From positions 1 through 48,853 of the forward strand of contig CANJVX010000025.1 of the NCBI GenBank assembly GCA_947478405.1: a stretch of DNA of 48,853 bases. The letters run 5' to 3'. The notes below the pieces were generated by a model. That model saw only the letters and a list, made by a program, of their open reading frames with translations, was not told where the DNA came from and ran no database searches. This document shows, one piece after another, positions 34,654 through 41,703 of the stretch (the first letter of the stretch is position 1; each line of letters opens with the position of its first letter). Source of the DNA: Beijerinckiaceae bacterium (GTDB taxonomy: Bacteria; Pseudomonadota; Alphaproteobacteria; Rhizobiales; Beijerinckiaceae). A program made the position numbers and the translations under genes.

Positions 34654-35613
34654 ATGCGGCTTGCCATCCTTGATGATTATCAAAACCTGTCTTTGTCACT
34701 AGCCGACTGGACCCGGGTGAAAGAGAAGATGGACATCACTGTCTTCACCCAAAACATCGCCAGCATCGATGAAGCCGCCAAGCTGCTCGCTCCCTTTGAT
34801 GTGATCATCATGATGCGCGAGCGCATGCCCATCCGCCGCGATCTCATCGAGCGCCTGCCTAATCTGAAAATGATCCTCACCACAGGTGCGCAAAATCGCG
34901 GGCTGGATGTCGAGGCCTGCCATGAACGCGGGATCATGGTCACACACACCAGCAATATTCTCGCACAGGCCACGACGCTGGAACTGACATGGGCCTTGAT
35001 TCTGGCAGCCGCCCGCAATCTCCCCCATGAAGATCGCATCATCCGGGCAGGTGGCTGGCAGGACACTTTGGGCATGCGCCTCGTCAATCGCACTCTTGGC
35101 CTGTGTGGCTTTGGCAAACTCGGCACAGCAGTCGCCAAAATTGGCCATGCCTTCGGCATGAAGACGATCGCCTGGAGCCAAAATCTGACAGCCGAAAAAG
35201 CTGCTACCGGTGGCGCCGAACTCGTCAGCAAGGAAGAGCTTTTCGCCCGCTCGGATGTGCTCTCGGTTCATCTTGTTTTGTCGGAGCGCACGACAAATCT
35301 GATCGGCACAAAAGAATTTGCGCTGATGAAGCCTGATTCTATTTTCGTGAATACGTCACGCGGCCAAATTGTTGACGAAGCCGCACTGATCGACACGATG
35401 CAACGCCGGGCCATTCGCCGCGCGGCACTCGATGTCTTTAATATCGAGCCATTGCCCAAGGCGCATGCTCTGACCGCGCTCGACAATGTCGTGCTGAGCC
35501 CGCATCTGGGCTATGCATCCGAAGACAATGTGCGTCAGTATTTTGTCGACGCGGTAGAAAATCTGGAAAGCTGGCTTGCTGGAAACCCGATCAGGGTTTT
35601 GCCTCGCTCCTAA
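34654..35613 (+). CDS. D-2-hydroxyacid dehydrogenase family protein
   Basis: This 319-residue NAD-dependent dehydrogenase has 'LGLCGFGKLGTAVAKIGHAF' (GxGxxG fold), the catalytic Arg in 'VNTSRGQIVDEAAL', the Glu in 'ALDVFNIEPLP' and the His in 'VLSPHLGYAS'. Members interconvert 2-keto acids and D-2-hydroxyacids; the exact substrate is not clear. ATG at 34654 has GGAGGAA upstream. It diverges from the dehydrogenase-ligI pair across 133 bases, so a common regulator is possible. Confidence 0.9.
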   Translation: MRLAILDDYQNLSLSLADWTRVKEKMDITVFTQNIASIDEAAKLLAPFDVIIMMRERMPIRRDLIERLPNLKMILTTGAQNRGLDVEACHERGIMVTHTSNILAQATTLELTWALILAAARNLPHEDRIIRAGGWQDTLGMRLVNRTLGLCGFGKLGTAVAKIGHAFGMKTIAWSQNLTAEKAATGGAELVSKEELFARSDVLSVHLVLSERTTNLIGTKEFALMKPDSIFVNTSRGQIVDEAALIDTMQRRAIRRAALDVFNIEPLPKAHALTALDNVVLSPHLGYASEDNVRQYFVDAVENLESWLAGNPIRVLPRS

Positions 35614-35615
35614 TT

Positions 35616-35699
35616 CGTCATTGCGCGCCGAAGGCGAAGCAATCCAGAAAGCCACACATGATGCTTCTGGATTGCTTCGCTGCGCTCGCAATGACGGCG
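35616..35699. repeat. Dispersed palindromic repeat, copy 5
   Basis: Left arm CGTCATTGCGCGCCGAAGGC and GAAGCAATCCAGAA. Right arm TTCTGGATTGCTTCGCTGCG and CTCGCAATGACGGCG, the same sequence as the arm inside the TctC-like gene at 4336. It lies between converging genes. Confidence 0.92.
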
Positions 35700-35706
35700 T
35701 TTCACC

Positions 35707-35961
35707 TCACGCGTGTTCTTTTTCACCAGACTCAAGGGCGGACAAAATGCTGGCCACCAACGCACGTGCTGATTCAGCCGACATTTCAACCGCCACTTTG
35801 CGCGTCGTATCACCCGACATGAAATCAATCGACAAAGCGTGGTCGAGCGAAGCATGGAACGGGTGATCGAAATAGACATGCGCAGCGGTGACATTGGACC
35901 ATCCGCCAGCACCCTTGGCCGAGCCGAAAATTTCAGTTTTTTCGGTGATGTAAGAGCACAT
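35707..35961 (-). CDS. Small conserved-looking protein (possible DUF6295)
   Basis: This 84-residue cytoplasmic protein has 'MCSYITEKTEIFGSAKGAGG' at the start and 'YFDHPFHASLDHALSIDFM' in the middle, then 'VAVEMSAESARALVASIL' in a helix. ATG at 35961 has AGAGG seven bases upstream. I recall this pattern from a small family of unknown role (perhaps DUF6295), but have not confirmed it. It follows the dienelactone hydrolase gene by 11 bases, so the two are probably co-transcribed. Confidence 0.7.
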   Translation of the reverse strand: MCSYITEKTEIFGSAKGAGGWSNVTAAHVYFDHPFHASLDHALSIDFMSGDTTRKVAVEMSAESARALVASILSALESGEKEHA

Positions 35962-35972
35962 GGGCGGACCTC

Positions 35973-36719
35973 TTACGCCAGATGTTGACGATAGAAGGCG
36001 TAAACCTTCTGCCAACCATCATTGGCCTGCTCGACGCGATAGGCCGGACGCTCAGCTGCAAAGAAAGCATGTCCCGCACCATCATAACGATGGAAGTCGT
36101 AAGACTTGCCACAGGCTTTCAGCTTGGCTTCGAGCGTATTGACCTGCTCAGGTGACGGGTTCTTGTCTTCATTGCCAAAGAGGCCCAAGAGCGGCGCCTT
36201 CAATCCATCGGTCAGATCAATCGGGGCAACCGGGCGTTGCGGCGTGAGTTGGGTCGGATCATCAACCACTATATTCCCACCCCAGCAATTGACGGCCGCA
36301 TCAACGCCCCCGAGACGAGATGAAGCCAGGAAGGTATGGCGACCGCCCGAACAGAAGCCGATCATGCCGACCTTGCCATTTGATTCAGGCTGGGCGCGCA
36401 AAAACGCCATCGCGCCATTCACATCGCCGACAACTTCATCATCATAAACGCCACCCGCCGAACGTGCCTTGGCTGCAAGATCATCAGGCGAGCCGGGACC
36501 AAAACGATCATAAAGATGATGCGCAATACAGGCGAAACCCTGATGTGCCAGCTTGCGCACGGCTTCCATCGTCCAATCATCCCAACCGGGCATGTGATGG
36601 ATCAGCACAACACCCGGAAACGGGCCCTCGCCGGCAGGCTTGGCATAATAAGCTTTGATTTTGTCGCCCTTGTCACCGGTGATGGTAACGATCTCGGCGG
36701 TCATTCCACGATAGGACAT
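35973..36719 (-). CDS. Dienelactone hydrolase family protein
   Basis: This 248-residue alpha/beta hydrolase with a cysteine nucleophile shows 'VVLIHHMPGWDDWTMEAVRK', the nucleophile elbow 'VGMIGFCSGGRHTFL' (Cys in place of Ser, as in dienelactone hydrolase), Asp in 'LFGNEDKNPSPEQ' and His in 'GAGHAFFAAERP'. Dienelactone hydrolase opens lactones from catechol ring cleavage, but many relatives act on other esters. ATG at 36719 ('MSYRGMTAE') has GGAGGAAG upstream. It is followed by the 84-residue gene. Confidence 0.9.
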   Translation of the reverse strand: MSYRGMTAEIVTITGDKGDKIKAYYAKPAGEGPFPGVVLIHHMPGWDDWTMEAVRKLAHQGFACIAHHLYDRFGPGSPDDLAAKARSAGGVYDDEVVGDVNGAMAFLRAQPESNGKVGMIGFCSGGRHTFLASSRLGGVDAAVNCWGGNIVVDDPTQLTPQRPVAPIDLTDGLKAPLLGLFGNEDKNPSPEQVNTLEAKLKACGKSYDFHRYDGAGHAFFAAERPAYRVEQANDGWQKVYAFYRQHLA

Positions 36720-36778
36720 TTTCTTGCTTCCTCCCGACGTATTGTCTGGAGCGATGCTTAAGAAAACACGCGCAAAAG

Positions 36779-37093
36779 TCAAAGGCTCTCGGGCACTTCA
36801 AACAGCCCAAGTTGTGGAGGTGCGGGCGTCTTGGGCCGGGCATGGAGCAACGGGTTCCAGTCCCGCGTCATGATGAAGGGTCGAGCCCAGTAAAGGCCGC
36901 GTGTGAGACGCGCCACATCGGCTAGGCGCAAGGCTTGAGAGCGTCGGCTTTTCAAAATCCGCTCGACGCTCTTTTCTCCCAATCCAGGCACGCTCAGGAG
37001 AAGCTTACGCGGCGCCCGATTGACGTCGACCGGGAAGACAGACTGAACGCCCTTCGCTTGACGACGCATGAAATTACCTCGGTTTTTGTTCAT
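36779..37093 (-). pseudogene. C-terminal remnant of a UDG-linked putative DNA-repair radical SAM protein
   Basis: This 104-residue open frame holds 'FPVDVNRAPRKLLLSVPGLG' followed by 'EKSVERILKSRR', a helix-hairpin-helix that in full-length proteins of about 400 residues forms the tail of the radical SAM partner of uracil-DNA glycosylase. The radical SAM half, with its CxxxCxxC cluster motif, is missing. Only 'MNKNRGNFMRRQAKGVQSV' precedes the HhH, and upstream lies a copy of the dispersed repeat. It is most simply a 5'-deleted fragment. A short stand-alone HhH protein cannot be excluded, since the frame is intact. Confidence 0.6.
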
Positions 37094-37131
37094 GTTTTGT
37101 TCTTATAATAAGAGGTGGTCGGCGTCAACGC

Positions 37132-37222
37132 CCGTCATTGCGAGGAGGGCTTCAGCCCGACGTGGCAATCCAGACGCCGCAGATGAGGCCTCTGGATTGT
37201 TCGCTAGCGCTCACAATGACGG
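37132..37222. repeat. Dispersed palindromic repeat, copy 6
   Basis: Left arm CCGTCATTGCGAGGAGGGCT and GGCAATCCAGA. Right arm CCTCTGGATTGTTCGCTAGC and GCTCACAATGACGG. It sits between the 5' end of the truncated radical-SAM remnant and the stop codon of the MFS gene. Confidence 0.88.
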
Positions 37223-37226
37223 AGGA

Positions 37227-38441
37227 TCAGGTAAGCGAGTCACGCCGGTAGAGCTGGGGAAAGATGCGGGCGCAGGCCACAGCGACAATGATCGTGCCGA
37301 TGCCCCCAATCACCACCGAGGGCACCGGCCCGACAACGGCCGCCAATGTGCCAGATTCAAATTCGCCCAATTCATTCGATGCACCAATGAACAGCATGTT
37401 CACAGCTGAGACGCGCCCACGCATTTCATCGGGTGTTTCGATCTGGATGAGGGTCGAGCGGATGAAAACGCTGACCATGTCAGAGGCGCCGAGCACCAAG
37501 AGGAATGCAAGCGCGACATAAAAATTGGTCGACAGGCCAAAGCCAATCGTCGCCATGCCGAAAATCGCCACCACCTGAAACAGGCGCAAACCCGTATGGC
37601 GGCGCAGGGGCAAATGCGCGAGCAGGAGCGACATGGAAAAAGCGCCAACAGCTGGAGCCGAGCGCAACAAACCCAGACCAAACGGATCAACGAGAAAAAT
37701 ATCCGCCGCGAAGATCGGCAATAAAGCCGTCGCGCCTCCCAGCAAGACAGCGAAGAGATCCAGCGTAATCGCGCCCAGAATAATCGGCTTGGAAAAGATG
37801 AAACGCAAACCCGCCGTCATATATTCATAGGAGAGTTTTTCGGGTCGGTTGACGATAGCTCGCGTCGTCATGAACGAGTAAGAGACAAGACCCAAACCAA
37901 AGCACAAAGCGGTTGCCCCAAACACGACTTCAGGACCGAAGGCATAAAGCAGGCCGCCCACAGCCGGGCCAGCAATGGTTGCCGTCTGGTAGGCAGACGA
38001 ACTCAGCGCAATGGCATTCGACAAATGCTCATCTGGCACAAGGCTGGGCACAATGGCACCGCTCGCCGCACCCGAAAAAGCGCGCGCAACACCAAAAACA
38101 ACGATCAGCACGTAAAGGAAAGGCACGGAGACGCTTTCACTTGCCGCTGCGATGAAGAGCGCGATGGCCGCCGACGTCGAAAGCGCCGTGCAGAGTAGCA
38201 GAATGTGTTTGCGCGGAAACATGTCCGCGATCTGCCCGGCAGGAAGAGCCAGTAAAAAATTAGGCAGAAAAATGCAAAGACCAACGAGACCCAGCGCAAA
38301 CGCACTTCCCGTCAGTGAATAAACCAGCCAGCCAATCGCCACATCCACCATCTGTACGGCGAGCGCATTGAACGTGCGGGCAAAGTAAAAGGCAGTGAAG
38401 TCACGGTAACGGAAGGCAGCAAAACCGCCATGATCGGCCAA
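37227..38441 (-). CDS. MFS transporter, EntS-like (MFS_3)
   Basis: This inner-membrane protein of about 404 residues has around 12 hydrophobic helices. It shows 'FRYRDFTAFYFARTFNALA' at the start, the MFS loop 'AGQIADMFPRKHILLL', 'GVARAFSGAASGAIVPSLVP' and 'TPDEMRGRVSAVNMLFIGAS', typical of EntS-like proton-driven exporters. The start is taken as TTG at 38441 and is uncertain. It lies 84 bases after the LysR gene in the same direction, so the regulator and exporter may form a unit. The substrate is unknown. Confidence 0.88.
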   Translation of the reverse strand: MADHGGFAAFRYRDFTAFYFARTFNALAVQMVDVAIGWLVYSLTGSAFALGLVGLCIFLPNFLLALPAGQIADMFPRKHILLLCTALSTSAAIALFIAAASESVSVPFLYVLIVVFGVARAFSGAASGAIVPSLVPDEHLSNAIALSSSAYQTATIAGPAVGGLLYAFGPEVVFGATALCFGLGLVSYSFMTTRAIVNRPEKLSYEYMTAGLRFIFSKPIILGAITLDLFAVLLGGATALLPIFAADIFLVDPFGLGLLRSAPAVGAFSMSLLLAHLPLRRHTGLRLFQVVAIFGMATIGFGLSTNFYVALAFLLVLGASDMVSVFIRSTLIQIETPDEMRGRVSAVNMLFIGASNELGEFESGTLAAVVGPVPSVVIGGIGTIIVAVACARIFPQLYRRDSLT

Positions 38442-38525
38442 AAGAGCACCTGTTGTGAAAGCGAGCGCGGAAGATACGCCAAGGGTTGCAAAATCCCCAT
38501 GAAGGGGCCTTCTGTCAAATCGGCC

Positions 38526-39449
38526 CTATTTCAGCGCGCGGCCATAGTGGCCAAGCGCCGACAGAATCCGCTCTTCCAGCTTGCCCACGAAGCGCATCAT
38601 CTCGCCATCTGGACCATGCGCATGCTTGCCCTGCGGGATCGCCATATAGAGCGTGCGAGTGAGTGCCGGGCGATCAATGCGCCGACCTACCAGTTTTCCT
38701 GAGCGCAATTCTTCCGCTGCCAGCGAAAAAGGCATGATGCTGGCGCCTACTCCGCGCGCGATGAGAGATTTCATCGAATTGATCGAATGAACTTCAAAGG
38801 CGATTCGTAATTTGAGCGACAGTCTTTGTGCTTCGGCTTCAACAATAGAGCGAATCAGCCCGCGCTCGCCACCAATCACCAGTTCGGCTTCAAGCGCCTC
38901 GGCCAGTGAGATGGTGGGCGCCACCGGTGCATTTTCTGGCGCCGTCACAAATAGGAAGTCCTCTTCGAGAATCGCCGTGCGCTCAGAACCCGCGCGCGCC
39001 CCGATATTATAGGCAAGAATCACATCGAGCTGATTGCGCTCCAGTGCATCGGCCAAAACGTTCGAGCGCTCTTCCGACAGCGACAGAAACACACCCGGCA
39101 TTTCGCGCCGCGCTTCCAACAAAACCTCCGCGCCGATCAGCAGCATGATCGAGGGCGAAAGACCCAGAACAATAGAATCTTTTTTCGCCGTGCCCAGTGA
39201 TTGCACTTCAGCGCGGATATCTTCGACCTCGCGCAGGAGTTTTTTGGTGCGCTCGTAAAGCAGGCGTCCGGCTTCGGTCGGTGACACGCCGCGTGAGTGG
39301 CGCAAGACAAGCGCCACATTCAGCTCTTTCTCGAGTTGACGAATTTGCGCGCCCAGGGCCGGTTGCGCCAAATGCAATTGCTCGGCAGCGGCCGTCATAT
39401 TGCCGGCCTCGATCACACGCTGAAAATAAGTGAGCTGCCGAAGATTGAT
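38526..39449 (-). CDS. LysR-type transcriptional regulator with an apparent ATC start codon
   Basis: This 307-residue LysR regulator has 'NLRQLTYFQRVIEAGNMTAA' then 'QLHLAQPALGAQIRQLEKEL' (winged HTH), 'SPTEAGRLLYERTKKLL' and a co-inducer domain with 'RGVGASIMPFSLAAEELRSG'. The full HTH needs translation to begin at or before the codon ATC at 39449-39447. It has AGGAGG (39460-39455) five bases upstream, and an in-frame TAG lies at 39461-39459. No ATG, GTG or TTG lies between that stop and the GTG at 39416, which would remove the first helix. It precedes an MFS exporter. Confidence 0.85.
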   Translation of the reverse strand: MNLRQLTYFQRVIEAGNMTAAAEQLHLAQPALGAQIRQLEKELNVALVLRHSRGVSPTEAGRLLYERTKKLLREVEDIRAEVQSLGTAKKDSIVLGLSPSIMLLIGAEVLLEARREMPGVFLSLSEERSNVLADALERNQLDVILAYNIGARAGSERTAILEEDFLFVTAPENAPVAPTISLAEALEAELVIGGERGLIRSIVEAEAQRLSLKLRIAFEVHSINSMKSLIARGVGASIMPFSLAAEELRSGKLVGRRIDRPALTRTLYMAIPQGKHAHGPDGEMMRFVGKLEERILSALGHYGRALK

Positions 39450-39454
39450 CGCCG

Positions 39455-39460
39455 CCTCCT
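39455..39460 (-). promoter_or_regulatory. Ribosome binding site that fixes the ATC start of the LysR gene
   Basis: AGGAGG on the minus strand, 5 bases before the ATC codon. A perfect Shine-Dalgarno at ideal spacing, with the N-terminal HTH reading straight on, argues that ATC is the initiation site or a mutated ATG. Confidence 0.75.
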
Positions 39461-39502
39461 AGAATTGACGCGCTGATCCTATACGAAAAGCGTGAAACGA
39501 GA

Positions 39503-39526
39503 AAAGGCGGCCCGAAGGCCGCCTTT
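39503..39526 (-). terminator. Rho-independent terminator of the Rieske-amidohydrolase operon
   Basis: AAAGGCGGCC (39503-39512), loop CGAA, GGCCGCCTTT (39517-39526). Read on the minus strand, the stem ends in TTTTC. It lies about 78 bases past the amidohydrolase stop and before the LysR gene. Confidence 0.88.
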
Positions 39527-39603
39527 GTTGTAGTCACCCAGCCGTTACCCGGCTTTTCTTGTATGTGCCGTGCCCGTTCGGGCTACGACCACCGCTCCCC
39601 ATA

Positions 39604-40842
39604 TTAGCCCGCGGTGTAATTGCCGTATTTGATGAGATTGGCCTTCTGGGCTTCGTTGCGCGGCGCGAGCTTGAACGTGCGCGCAGCATTTCCGCCCAGA
39701 ATGTTGTGCTTGGCCTTTTCCGACAGGAAGGGCAGATCATAGATCGTGCTCGGCAAGTCGAAGTCCCAATGCGGATAATCCGACGCATACATGAGCTGCG
39801 TTTCCGCGTTAATCATGCGGAAAGTCGTCTCCAGTGCTTCCATGTCCTGTATTTCCATGGGCTGCGTCGAATAGAACATGTCGCGCATATAGTCCGAAGG
39901 CTTCTTCTTCAGAAGCGGCGCTTCAGATGGGCGCATCATATATTCGTGGTCGAGGCGCTGCATCAGGAATGGGATCCAAGCGAGACCCGATTCGATCCAG
40001 ATCACGGGCAGCTTGGGGAAACGCTCGCCCATGCCGTTGATGACCCAGTTGGTGCAATGCAGGATGTTGTAGAAGCTAAAGCCCAGCGCATGAACCGAGA
40101 TGAAGCGGTTGAGGCCCTTGAACACAGGCTCACCCCAGTTGGGGCCAGAGTGGAAGGCCAGCGACAGGCCGCGCTCTTCAATCGCGCGGTAGACTTTCAT
40201 CAGCGCATTGTCGTGCACGGGCAGGGTACGCACGGTGGTGACCATGAAGCCGGTGACGCCCTTGCGGCCGCCGAAGGTTTCAACCTGGCGCAGCGAGGCT
40301 TCCGGATCTGACAGAGGCAGCGCGAGCTGCGTGTAGAAGCGACCGTGATTTTCCGGCAGCACGACTTCTGTGAGCCAGCGATTGTAGGCCCAGCACAATT
40401 CGACTTCCATTTCCTTCTGGGGATGCAGTCCGACGTTCAGCATGCCCGTGGGAAAGAGGCAGGAATAATCGACGCCCATCGCGTCCATCCAGCGCTCGCC
40501 GAGCTGCACGTCGCGCAGCTTGCCGGGCACTGTCTTCTCGGTCATGCGCAGAGGATAACGTGTGACGCGACCGCCCATATCCTGATACCCGACTTGGGCC
40601 GGTACGATCGAGTGACGGCCCTTGGCGCGTCCCGACATGGTGAGCTGACGCAGCACGTCATTTTCCATGAAAGGGAGAATTTCGTTGAAATTCTCGTTCT
40701 CGTAATGGTGAGCATCGCAATCGACGATGAGCATGTCTTCATACTTGCGCGCGCGGGCCTGTTCGGCGGCGTGAGCCAGCAGCTTGGTTGTATTGAGTTC
40801 TTCAACGGTGACGCGGCGTCCGCGGTCAGCAATCAGATCCAT
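39604..40842 (-). CDS. Amidohydrolase-2 family metal-dependent hydrolase/decarboxylase
   Basis: This 412-residue TIM-barrel protein of the ACMSD-like group has the first metal site 'LIVDCDAHHYENENFNEIL', then 'MDAMGVDYSCLFPTGML', 'GLSLAFHSGPNWGEP' (metal His), 'LPVIWIESGLAWIPFLMQR', and the metal Asp in 'QLMYASDYPHWDFD'. Relatives decarboxylate or hydrolyse ring-cleavage or phenolic acids. It is the third gene after a Rieske ferredoxin and a small protein, 33 bases after the latter. The substrate is unknown; the Rieske partner suggests an oxygenation step in the same pathway. Confidence 0.85.
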   Translation of the reverse strand: MDLIADRGRRVTVEELNTTKLLAHAAEQARARKYEDMLIVDCDAHHYENENFNEILPFMENDVLRQLTMSGRAKGRHSIVPAQVGYQDMGGRVTRYPLRMTEKTVPGKLRDVQLGERWMDAMGVDYSCLFPTGMLNVGLHPQKEMEVELCWAYNRWLTEVVLPENHGRFYTQLALPLSDPEASLRQVETFGGRKGVTGFMVTTVRTLPVHDNALMKVYRAIEERGLSLAFHSGPNWGEPVFKGLNRFISVHALGFSFYNILHCTNWVINGMGERFPKLPVIWIESGLAWIPFLMQRLDHEYMMRPSEAPLLKKKPSDYMRDMFYSTQPMEIQDMEALETTFRMINAETQLMYASDYPHWDFDLPSTIYDLPFLSEKAKHNILGGNAARTFKLAPRNEAQKANLIKYGNYTAG

Positions 40843-40875
40843 ATGTTCCTCCCATTATCTGCAGCAAGCGGGGCT

Positions 40876-41184
40876 TTATCGGCCTGTCCAGCTCTGCCAC
40901 ATGCCGAGTTCGAATACTTGCAAGTCTGCGGCCTTCAACATCGCGCCGCAAATGTTCAAAACGTCCGTTCCAGATACCAATGTTGGACCCGGAAGGACCG
41001 GATAGGGTTCTCCCGCTTCCACTTTCGCGCCATAGGCTTTCACCAAAGCGCCCAGCAATGCATGCATGGCTTGAGGTGATACGACATCGATGTCGCCATT
41101 GAGCGTGGCAAGATCGATCTCACGCGCCAAAGCGATGGCGCGTTCGGAAATCAGATTGTCTGTCGTGCGCTCAGGCAACGACAT
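40876..41184 (-). CDS. Small protein of unknown function between Rieske and amidohydrolase genes
   Basis: This protein of about 102 residues is soluble and mostly helical ('ISERAIALAREIDLATLNG', 'SPQAMHALLGALVKAYGAKV', 'VLNICGAMLKAADLQVFELG') and ends 'GMWQSWTGR'. ATG at 41184 has GGGAG upstream; ATGs at 41190 and 41193 are alternatives. It overlaps the end of the Rieske gene, so translation is coupled. I do not recognise a family. Its fixed place suggests an accessory or subunit role in the pathway. Confidence 0.72.
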   Translation of the reverse strand: MSLPERTTDNLISERAIALAREIDLATLNGDIDVVSPQAMHALLGALVKAYGAKVEAGEPYPVLPGPTLVSGTDVLNICGAMLKAADLQVFELGMWQSWTGR

Positions 41185-41536
41185 AGACATCATCTCCCTT
41201 GGTCACGACCTGATAGTTCTTGAGCTTCAACTTGCGGTCGGAGATGCACTCGCCCGACTTCATGTCGTACTCATAGCCATGCCAGGGGCAGACAAAGTTC
41301 ATGTCTTTCTCGGAAAAGTAGAGGCCCATCGAGGTCTTGTCTTCACGCAGATGCTCTTCCACCTTAGCAATGGTCAGGCCTTCGCAAGCCGGTCCGCCCT
41401 GATGCAGGCAATAATTGCTATAGGCGTAGAACGTGCCATCATGACGAAACACGCCGACTTCAGTATCGCCCAGCTTGACGATCTGGCGGGTGCCGTCCGC
41501 GAATTCGGACACGCGTCCAACGAATTGTTCGGCCAT
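41171..41536 (-). CDS. Rieske [2Fe-2S] ferredoxin-like protein
   Basis: This 121-residue protein has Rieske ligands in 'NYCLHQGGPACEG' (Cys, His) and 'VCPWHGYEYDMKSGEC' (Cys, His). The stretch between the two ligand pairs is about 37 residues, longer than the usual 15-17. It includes 'AKVEEHLREDKTSMGLYFSE'. ATG at 41536 has GGAGGG upstream. Such proteins pass electrons to oxygenases, but no oxygenase large subunit is next to it; the operon continues with a small protein and an amidohydrolase. The 167 bases upstream should hold the operon promoter. Confidence 0.88.
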   Translation of the reverse strand: MAEQFVGRVSEFADGTRQIVKLGDTEVGVFRHDGTFYAYSNYCLHQGGPACEGLTIAKVEEHLREDKTSMGLYFSEKDMNFVCPWHGYEYDMKSGECISDRKLKLKNYQVVTKGDDVYVVA

Positions 41537-41703
41537 AGTTGTAATACCCTCCCTGACTTGCGCACTTAAGCCTCTTGCCGCGTGAAGGAAAACCTTCACA
41601 GAAAGCCGGGCCTCGGCCGCACTGGTCACAGATTAAAGGCCCAGACTGACCTTTTGTCCAAGATATTTCCTTGAGGAGAGCCCAAAGTTTTTCTTTGGTC
41701 GAT

